Shown here piece after piece: positions 43,251 to 49,633 of a DNA stretch of 49,633 nt. The position numbers and the translations under genes were made by a program. The stretch is taken from NCBI GenBank assembly GCA_048772705.1, contig JBLWGC010000012.1, forward strand, positions 1 to 49,633. The letters are read 5' to 3'. Source of the stretch: Leidyana gryllorum EB-2025a (taxonomy: Eukaryota > Apicomplexa). Under the pieces are notes generated by a model. That model did no database searches. It had not been told where the DNA came from and was given only the letters and a program-made list of their open reading frames with translations. Within the stretch, counting starts at the first letter, position 1. Each line of letters begins with the position of its first letter.

Positions 43251-43328
43251 ATGAAAGGGCACCCTTCAGTGCCCGAAAAAAAGCTTGTGGGGTTGATGAG
43301 GCTAGTGGGCTGACTTCATCTCGCCAAG

Positions 43329-46300
43329 ATGGCGTCATCACTGATAGTCTTCAGGGCCTCCTTCGAGACGGAGGACCATCAGCGATTCCTGGACACTCAA
43401 GGCAGTGCTATTTCAGTGGCGGAGGCCAAAATCCGGATTGCCAAGGAACTAGCTTTAGAGAAGGAGTTTGCGCGACGGTTCGATTTACTACTCAAGCTTA
43501 TTTCACCAGATGGCTCGGAACGAGAGCTCCGTGATGACTACGAGCTGGTTATGCCTGGCTCAAACTTAGTTGTGCAACGTACATTATGGCGACGCCTGGA
43601 AGACGTGGTTCACCGTGCGGAAGAACATGTTTTGGAATGGAAGCAGGAGCCCGAGGCTATCGTTCCTGCGGCAGAACCTCTGAAACCGAAAGTCAAAGAA
43701 CCTCTGCCTCAGAGATTCATCTGCATTGCTTGTGGAGGCGTCCTACGGTCAGCTATGGTGGTTCGTTGCGCGTCAAGCTGCAATGTCTCCGTATGTAAAG
43801 TGTGTGCGGAACGTTTGTTGGCGGAGACGCAACCGGCGCAATGTCCACAATGTAAGCAGGCTGTGAAGAACTTTATACCCAACAAAACGTTGATCGGCAT
43901 TATTACCAAATTAGACCTCTCCCACTACATCCTGCCGGACCGCCATGAGGCTGCTGAACCGCCCCCTACCCCCGTCGAAGCTCCAGCGTTCATGATTTTC
44001 CTACGACCGCAACAAATCCAAGTAGTACATGAAGAAAGCCACGTACTCATCCCCACAGCCAACTACGAGTTAGTGGACGAGATACTGCGGTCGACACAAG
44101 CTGTCACGCTGATTGTATTTGGTTCAAGTGGAGGCGGAACCAGTCTATTGGCTCCAGGTATTCTCAAGGTCACCCAGATAACTGGACTTCCCACCCCGGA
44201 TGTTCCAGCGAATTGCCACCCAGCGGCCGACGCGGCAGCTAAACCTTTGGAGAAGTCGTTAACTGCGGAGCAGGAGGCGGGCATTCGGAAGACTTGGGTT
44301 GAGGACGATGAGGTGGACAACAAGCGAGCGTATTTACTCTGTAAGTGCGCGTGGGAGCTTCGGTTTGACAGCGTTGCTCTATTGCCGGGGAAAGCACAGC
44401 CAATCGCTGGGATTTGGTCTGGAGCACGTCGTGTGTTCTCTACTCCCAACAAGCACTTTGAGTCCACCCGGTTGTCACCAGCGCACAAGCAGGGAATATC
44501 TACCCGTTTAGGTCAGGAGGCTCTATATTCACGTTCTGCGCGTAATACGGCCCCCCATCCAAGCAGCAATGGTCCCCCCCCGACGTTACCACCTCCACAG
44601 CAGCAGCCACAGCAAACGGCTCCTTCAATGGTCCACCCCGCTTCCACGCACATGGACAAAGACGCGGCTCCTCAAACTGGCGGTTTTGTGTTCAATCCGG
44701 CGGCTAACGCCTGGACCGGATCAAATCCCGTGGTCAAAGACCGTTTCAAGGGCACTTTGGTTCCGGCTAATTCCAAGTTTACAGCACTCAACGAAGAGTT
44801 AGCTGTCAATCCGTTGCTGCCGCTGGCTAGTTTGGTAACCAAACTCGACCGTCCGGCGTTTCTTTTACTGCAAAGAGTGCAAGAACTCTCGCTCCAGTTA
44901 CTGGCAGCAAAAGGACCTGTGAATCCTGATTTGATGAAGAATCTACGGGGCATCAAGGGGAACGTGTTTAACGAGCCGACCCCGCCTTCAAGTATGGGTC
45001 CGTCGGCTACATCTGCAGCCGGCGGTCGCGGAGGCCCAGCTGAGCCCCCAAAGGGTCGTCGGCAACGCAGTGCGCCTCGTCCGACGCCTTATGATATGAT
45101 GCCTCGGCCCCACGCGCCTATGAGGCCGCAGCAGCTGCCACCGCAGCAACAGCAGCAGCAGGCGGTGGTGGGGCCTGAGCGTCCTCAGCAGTCGGCTGTG
45201 CCCGGTCAGCCCTGGATGAACGTTCCTGTTATGCGGCGACGTCCCCAGCCCCAGCAGCCCCCGCAGCCGCGTCCTGTGTACCAAGTTCGTCCGTGGGTTG
45301 GTGCCCATGACCCCCTCCACCAACAGCAGCAGTATATGCCGCCCCCACGACAAATGATGCCCGTGCGTCCCTATCCTATTCCGCATCACATGGACGAAGG
45401 TATGCAACCCGCGCACGTTTGGGCTAAGCCCCGTATGATCCAAGCGCACGATCGCCCGCTGTATCCGCGGCCGGTCTTCACCCAGCAGTTACCCCCCACA
45501 GCTGTTATGCACAGCACGCCCCCTGGCGGATTCTACTCTGGAATTCAGTCATACGCCCGAGACGCTTACCTGTCGCCCGCTGGCGATCGACCGAGTTCGG
45601 AGCGTCCAAGTTTCGATTGGGATCCGAGCAGCAGCGACGTGGATCGATTCCCCGACGAACACCACCGAGACAGAGACCGCGACCGTGACAGAGAGCGGAG
45701 CGACAGAGAACGGGGCGACCGGGAGAGGAGTGATCGGGAGAGGAGCGACCGGGAGAGGAGCGACCGCGACCGCGACAGAGACAGATTCGATCGGGAACGA
45801 GAAAGAGTGGACCGCGAGAGGATTGATCGCGACCGCGGGGGGCGACGCGAGAGTCGGAGTCGCGACTCTCCACCTCCTCGATATCCGTCACGCCCGAATA
45901 CTCGGGACTTCTACACCTCGATGGAGGAGGAGAGACGGTCCTCCTCGAGGCAGTCTCCTCCATCGCCCAAAGACCGGTCTCGAACGTCGAGTAAACGTCG
46001 ATATGACGACCACGCGAATGGTCGGCGGGGCTCAGACTCGCAGCGGGCGAACGAGGGCGCCGGGAGCATTTCGAGTCGGTTCGTTGGCACCAGGAGAGGG
46101 TCCGGCGGAGGCGGAGGCGGAGGATCGGATCGTCGTCGCGGATCGGGCGGCGGGACGGGTCGCCGGGAGGAGTCTGCTGCGGCGGCGTCTAAGCCGTATT
46201 GGCGGGAGCACCACGAGGGCGGGGGCGGCGTTCCTCCGGCGTCTTCTGATACGTCGTGGCGTCGGGAGCGGCACTCAGACAGTAAACGCGACACCTCGCG

Positions 46301-46955
46301 ACCGTCTGGGAGTAGCGGCGGTGAGCGTAAGCCCGAAGACGAGGAGACGAGCAAACGTCTGGCGCGGCAGCAGCGTTTCGGGACTAATTCTGGTGGAGGT
46401 GTCCGGCAGCCGGGTGGTCCCCCGAGTCACCAGACGACAAACACGTCGTCGTCGACGACTACAGCTGGGAACAATGGCGGCGGTACTCAGGGCGGCGAGA
46501 AGAGAGTATTTCTAATGGTTGACGAGTTTCGGAAAGCGGCTGGGAAGCAACAGGAGAGGGAGGACCGGAAACGAACGCGGACTCAGCAGCAGGAAGGCGG
46601 CAGCGGATCGGCCGCGAACCCCGGAGAGGGAGGGAGTCATTCGGACAGTCATCATGAACCTTTGAAGCGGCGTCGTAAGGAAGACGAGCGGCGACGAGCG
46701 GTCCATTTGGAAGATCACTCGCCTGCACCCCCCGTGCGGCAAGCGCCGCCCGAACAGCCCGGCGGTGGGCGCAGAGAGGACGGTCTCGCCGCGGCTCGCT
46801 TACTTGTTGCCAGTTTGCCTCAGGATAGGCGTCATCGACAGTCATCGACAAACAGTTTAAGGCGGCGAAGGCGGCCGCGCAGTCCACAGCCCAATAATGG
46901 GTCCACTTCGCAGAGTAACTCTAAAAAGCGACCGAGGAATTCTCTTTACACGTGA
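43329..46955 (+). CDS. RBBP6/Mpe1-like protein (DWNN + RING), 3' end processing factor
   Basis: Mpe1/RBBP6 activates the cleavage and polyadenylation complex and can act as an E3. A single 1,208-residue exon starts at ATG 43329. Residues 1-~80 are the ubiquitin-like DWNN domain (LIVFRASFETEDHQRF, ELRDDYELVMPGSNLVVQR). Residues ~130-185 are the RING (FICIACGGVLRSAMVVRC, VCKVCAERLL, CPQCKQAVKNF). The usual CCHC zinc knuckle between them is not seen. Residues ~215-285 and ~330-390 look like a divergent YTH fold. A Gln/Pro-rich middle follows, then an Arg/Asp/Glu repeat tract (~775-840) and a basic tail with KRVFLMVDEFRKAAGKQQ. There is no intron in 3.6 kb, unlike its neighbours. Confidence 0.88.
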   Translation: MASSLIVFRASFETEDHQRFLDTQGSAISVAEAKIRIAKELALEKEFARRFDLLLKLISPDGSERELRDDYELVMPGSNLVVQRTLWRRLEDVVHRAEEHVLEWKQEPEAIVPAAEPLKPKVKEPLPQRFICIACGGVLRSAMVVRCASSCNVSVCKVCAERLLAETQPAQCPQCKQAVKNFIPNKTLIGIITKLDLSHYILPDRHEAAEPPPTPVEAPAFMIFLRPQQIQVVHEESHVLIPTANYELVDEILRSTQAVTLIVFGSSGGGTSLLAPGILKVTQITGLPTPDVPANCHPAADAAAKPLEKSLTAEQEAGIRKTWVEDDEVDNKRAYLLCKCAWELRFDSVALLPGKAQPIAGIWSGARRVFSTPNKHFESTRLSPAHKQGISTRLGQEALYSRSARNTAPHPSSNGPPPTLPPPQQQPQQTAPSMVHPASTHMDKDAAPQTGGFVFNPAANAWTGSNPVVKDRFKGTLVPANSKFTALNEELAVNPLLPLASLVTKLDRPAFLLLQRVQELSLQLLAAKGPVNPDLMKNLRGIKGNVFNEPTPPSSMGPSATSAAGGRGGPAEPPKGRRQRSAPRPTPYDMMPRPHAPMRPQQLPPQQQQQQAVVGPERPQQSAVPGQPWMNVPVMRRRPQPQQPPQPRPVYQVRPWVGAHDPLHQQQQYMPPPRQMMPVRPYPIPHHMDEGMQPAHVWAKPRMIQAHDRPLYPRPVFTQQLPPTAVMHSTPPGGFYSGIQSYARDAYLSPAGDRPSSERPSFDWDPSSSDVDRFPDEHHRDRDRDRDRERSDRERGDRERSDRERSDRERSDRDRDRDRFDRERERVDRERIDRDRGGRRESRSRDSPPPRYPSRPNTRDFYTSMEEERRSSSRQSPPSPKDRSRTSSKRRYDDHANGRRGSDSQRANEGAGSISSRFVGTRRGSGGGGGGGSDRRRGSGGGTGRREESAAAASKPYWREHHEGGGGVPPASSDTSWRRERHSDSKRDTSRPSGSSGGERKPEDEETSKRLARQQRFGTNSGGGVRQPGGPPSHQTTNTSSSTTTAGNNGGGTQGGEKRVFLMVDEFRKAAGKQQEREDRKRTRTQQQEGGSGSAANPGEGGSHSDSHHEPLKRRRKEDERRRAVHLEDHSPAPPVRQAPPEQPGGGRREDGLAAARLLVASLPQDRRHRQSSTNSLRRRRRPRSPQPNNGSTSQSNSKKRPRNSLYT
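45660..45850 (+). repeat. Coding tandem repeat (Arg-Asp/Arg-Ser-Asp-Arg-Glu) in the RBBP6 homologue
   Basis: Imperfect repeats of AGCGACCGGGAGAG-type units encode DRDRDRDRERSDRERGDRER-like sequence. The frame is kept throughout, so this is a charged low-complexity domain rather than a satellite. RS/RD-rich tails are typical of RBBP6 proteins. Confidence 0.85.
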
Positions 46956-47044
46956 TCGGTGTGTATAGTACCACAATGCTGTCCTGCTCGCTACCAACCA
47001 ATCCATCCTTCTCTAACACACCTATAATTTTATTTTTTTAGCTC

Positions 47045-47547
47045 ATGGCAGACCTCGACGATGACTATGACCTCGGAGCAGACGACGACATATTCAACGA
47101 GAATGAGCTCGACGAAGAACAAGAGGGAGAAGACGAATTAGGCGAAAACGAAGACGGCAACAAAGAATCCACACCCGACGCCGATGGGCCCAGAACCCAT
47201 CGACCCGACTCCCGACCTGTGTAAGTCCAAACAAACAACTCACTCACTCCACAATCGCCTCAGCGAGGGTCCACGTCAAACCTCCCCATATATGACCAAA
47301 TTTGAACGTGCCCGTGTCATAGGCACACGCGCACTCCAAATCAGGTAGGGCCGCCCACCCGCTGCTCAACACGCTTTGTCATCAGTCAAGGTGCCCCAGT
47401 CACAGTTCCGATTGAAGGCGAAAACGATCCAATTGTATTAGCCGAAAAAGAGTTGGCTGCCAAAACTTTGCCCTTCATTGTTCGACGCTACTTGCCAAAT
47501 GGGGACTATGAGGACTGGTCAATCGAGGAACTCATTGTAGATTGAAA
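47045..47547 (+). CDS. RPB6: DNA-directed RNA polymerase subunit RPB6 (RPABC2)
   Basis: RPB6 is the common small subunit of RNA polymerases I, II and III, homologous to bacterial omega. ATG 47045 (MADLDDDYDLGADDD) begins the usual acidic tail. Introns near 47221-47263 (phase 2) and 47345-47385 (phase 2) join the conserved core: YMTKFERARVIGTRALQIS, QGAPV, DPIVLAEKELAAKTLPFIVR, RYLPNGDYEDWSIEEL. TGA 47545-47547. A T-rich tract ending TTTTTTTAG sits three bases before the ATG, which looks like a splice acceptor for a 5' UTR intron or a trans-spliced leader. Confidence 0.97.
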
Positions 47548-47717
47548 ACAACAAAGTCGAACACGCGAGGCAGCAGCGGCACAGAGGCACTCAACAAAGC
47601 TATAATAATAATAACGATAATGATAATGTCAGACCAGAGGTCCTCCACAAACTGAATGCGAAACGAATAAAACTGCCTCACGGCACCATCTAGTAAAAGG
47701 CGAGATGGTGATACGCT
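47548..47717. other. 3' spacer with AT-rich microsatellite
   Basis: TAATAATAATAACGATAATGATAATG lies near 47603-47630 in the 3' region of RPB6. No gene is seen between the RPB6 stop and 47718. Confidence 0.6.
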
Positions 47718-48178
47718 ATGAGCCGTCCGCTATTTCACACAATTTTTCGCGAATTCGACAAACATTCAAAGGAGACACGACTCACAATTATCACAAAAAT
47801 AGTCAGTATATGGGCCACCGCCCAACAGACCCAACACCGCTGCAAACGCAATGTCGCCTCTCCGCCAATCACCCCGAGCCTCCAAACGCCTGGTGGGGTA
47901 ACTCCCCACTGTAATCCGGTCGGAAGGCACTATCATCGAACACAAACACGGAATGCCGAGTGGTCCCGTCCCCAGGGCCCAGCCTCCCCGCCGGTGGCGC
48001 CGGAAGGCACCCTCGGCGTGGAGACAACCGGGCGACCACACTAGGCCGGACACGGAGCGAGTCAGCCGCCCACTGGGATCCGGGGCCGGGAGAACCACCT
48101 CTGCAACCTTTTTCCACAATCGACCAAAGTTCATCCAATCAATCGGAATCAGAACTGCTCAGCTGCTTTTTAATCTAA
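47718..48178 (+). CDS. Candidate small protein (~125 aa), model uncertain
   Basis: ATG 47718 opens MSRPLFHTIFREFDKHSKET, a convincing helical N-terminus of ~40 residues. A donor near 47890 (GTGGGG) and acceptor near 47977 (CCCCAG) would join SLQTPG to a Pro/Gly/Arg-rich part ending SSSNQSESELLSCFLI at 48178. Unspliced, the frame ends at 48044. The donor is weak. No family was recognised. Confidence 0.35.
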
Positions 48179-48830
48179 CTACTCTGCCCCACTCTAATCT
48201 GACGAAAAAATGGTCTATCGCCAACTTTGAGGCCCCTCCCGAGAAAAAGTCATCCGGTCGATGGTGACTTGGCCGGGGCTTCCGACCCTTCACCCTCTGT
48301 CCCGCCAAAATGGACATTTCAGGCGACATTCACAAAACTTGTCGCACACTCCAGGAGACACGACTGATACCTCCGATCAAACTTTGTATAAAACTCAACT
48401 TACCTGCGGGTTGCAGTGCCTGAATCAACAAGCGGGGACGCAGGGAGAGGAGCAACCACTGCACTCTGGTGAATGTAAGTCTCCCGGAAGGGTTACACAC
48501 AGTGTGATTCTCCCACCTGAGACTTTCTGACAGGGCGGACGAGGCTCGACTCGACGCCGACAAAAGCGGAGAAGTTCACTGAGGATTGAAGAAGAAAAGA
48601 TGGATACCGCCTCCTACGGACCGCCTCTCGACACCGCTCAGCTCAAAGCTCTCCTCTCTTCCAAAGAACCCCCCCGGCCCTCCGTTCGCCTCCCGGACTT
48701 CACGCGGTCGATACGACAGACGCCTGAGTCAAAGAGATGACCGGGACAGGCGCGAAGAGTCATTGGAGCTCTTTGGTTCAACTCGCTGTCTCCGACTGTC
48801 GCTGAATATAGTTAGTTAGACTCGCGAACG
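48179..48830 (+). other. Region with short candidate frames, no confident gene
   Basis: ATG 48310 opens a 37-codon frame (MDISGDIHKTCRTLQETRLI) with good composition. A GTAAGT donor near 48475 and GACAG acceptor near 48533 join HSGE to WRTRLDSTPTKAEKFTED in one phase. ATG 48600 opens a 46-codon frame (MDTASYGPPLDTAQLKALL) ending 48740, whose frame is open upstream through STRRRQKRRSSLRIEEEK. These may be exons of one or two small genes; I cannot choose a model. Confidence 0.3.
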
Positions 48831-49633
48831 AGGTGACAACACAACGAGCACAGATGGCAACTCGAGAGATCACCAGTCTTTACTTCGCTCATCAGTGCTC
48901 AGTGACGGGGAGGAATACTGAACTGAATTGAACTCAACTGAATCGATGAAAGTAAACAACTTCGAGCCGCAAGCGGGTCAATGGCCCTCCCACGAACTTT
49001 CTTTAATCACATAAAAGTTCAATGATCGGAGTGAGCTTCCGAAAACACAACAATCCTCATAGGACGCACTGGATTTTGAGAGAGAGCTGCCAGCGATCGA
49101 GACCGCGAGTTCCCTTTTTAACCCGTCCCCTTTGTCTACTCTTAGTCGCTTGATACGGCTAGGCGAAACGTCCGAGGAGACTGTTTTTCAGCTTCCAGAA
49201 TCCACTCAGTCCCCGAGGGTGGGGTCCTCTGGGCAGCGCAGCACCATTGATCGTACTTCGATTGGATTGTGGCCAGCGGCCCTCCTACAATCGTCTCCTG
49301 GAGGGAAAGTTTCATCAACATCAACCGCAACGGCAGTCAGAGAGATGCCATCCATATGCTATGGAAGCCGATACAACCACCACAGATACCTCAGACAGAG
49401 TAGACATCCCTCGGTGGCCCTTCATCGCCATCCAAGGAGAACGGACCATATGGAAATCCACCGACCGGACACTCAAGTGTTCTACCACCTACAATATACC
49501 TCAGTCCTGGCATCTCACTTCCTTCACTCGTTCATCTCCCACCACGCCAACAAGATGAGTATCAGTAGTGAACCCTCCTTCCACACCCTCTGTCCTGATA
49601 AAGATGAGGAACTTCTACGCTTCACTTCGCCAT
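48831..49633. other. Right-edge region without a confident gene; partial frames
   Basis: Nothing recognisable lies at 48831-49140 (AACTGAATTGAACTCAACTG-like short repeats near 48925). On the minus strand, 49142-49315 reads MKLSLQETIVGGPLATIQSK to LAVSSD and is a plausible single-exon fragment. On the plus strand a frame ending FISHHANKMSISSEPSFHTL and continuing CPDKDEELLRFTSP is open to base 49633, so a gene may continue outside the window. A frame from ATG 49361 (MEADTTTTDTSDRVDIPRWP) competes with it. Confidence 0.3.

Noticed and set aside
45660-45850. A DNA satellite or transposon repeat
   Set aside because: The repeat keeps the RBBP6 reading frame and encodes a typical charged tail.
49142-49558. 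A confident gene at the right edge
   Set aside because: Three overlapping frames on both strands look equally plausible and none has a recognisable motif.
1-49633. tRNA, rRNA, snRNA, CRISPR, virus-like or retroelement sequence
   Set aside because: No cloverleaf, conserved snRNA block, regular spacer array, reverse transcriptase, integrase or capsid motif was seen by eye; a covariance-model scan was not possible.

Overview
The window is nuclear DNA of a compact, intron-bearing eukaryote. Genes lie on both strands a few bases to a few hundred bases apart. Introns are mostly about 36-65 nt with GTGAGT/GTAAGT donors and CAG/TAG acceptors. TAA, TAG and TGA all end genes, so the code looks standard, which argues against most ciliates. 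The N-terminus of the V-ATPase a subunit ([17 protein letters not shown]) reads like the Plasmodium/Toxoplasma family. A CBM20-bearing glucan water dikinase implies amylopectin-type storage, and a short TTTAGGG tract is the plant/alveolate telomere type. My inference is an alveolate of the apicomplexan/chromerid/gregarine kind. The species is not determined, and nothing points to a plastid, mitochondrial or bacterial contig.

Layout. Positions 1-11320 hold three tandem minus-strand ABCB-type full transporters. The first runs off the left edge and the first two carry reading-frame damage; the third is intact. From 11575 to 18663 come a phosphopantetheine adenylyltransferase, an unknown helical protein, the V-ATPase a subunit, exosome Csl4 and RPA3. 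From 18708 to 22811 lies a SIZ/PIAS-type SUMO ligase that begins with two chromodomains. From 23031 to 24600 is a tight minus-strand row: a four-TM protein, a Cys-rich protein, a coiled-coil protein and SmB. PUM3/Puf6 and two tandem class III Old Yellow Enzymes follow to 29123. From 29139 to 35365 lie three genes without a recognised family, a possible SANT/Myb-like protein, ribosomal protein eL31 and an EI24 homologue. From 35393 to 47547 come a phosphoglucan water dikinase (PWD/GWD3), USB1, a protein with a PIP-like box, an unknown helical protein, an RBBP6/Mpe1 homologue and RPB6. The last 2 kb holds only weak candidates.

Many genes serve RNA metabolism: Csl4 (exosome), SmB and USB1 (spliceosomal snRNA), RBBP6/Mpe1 (3' end formation), RPB6 (transcription), PUM3 and eL31 (ribosome). 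They sit among chromatin, DNA and membrane genes with no operon logic. The main structural theme is compaction: convergent genes whose stop codons are 0-15 nt apart, divergent genes whose start codons nearly touch or overlap, and same-strand neighbours separated by 20-90 nt. No tRNA, rRNA, CRISPR or retroelement was recognised.

Exon joins were inferred by eye from splice consensus, frame continuity and family knowledge. Intron positions are approximate (a few bases), and 5' ends are the least certain part of each model.
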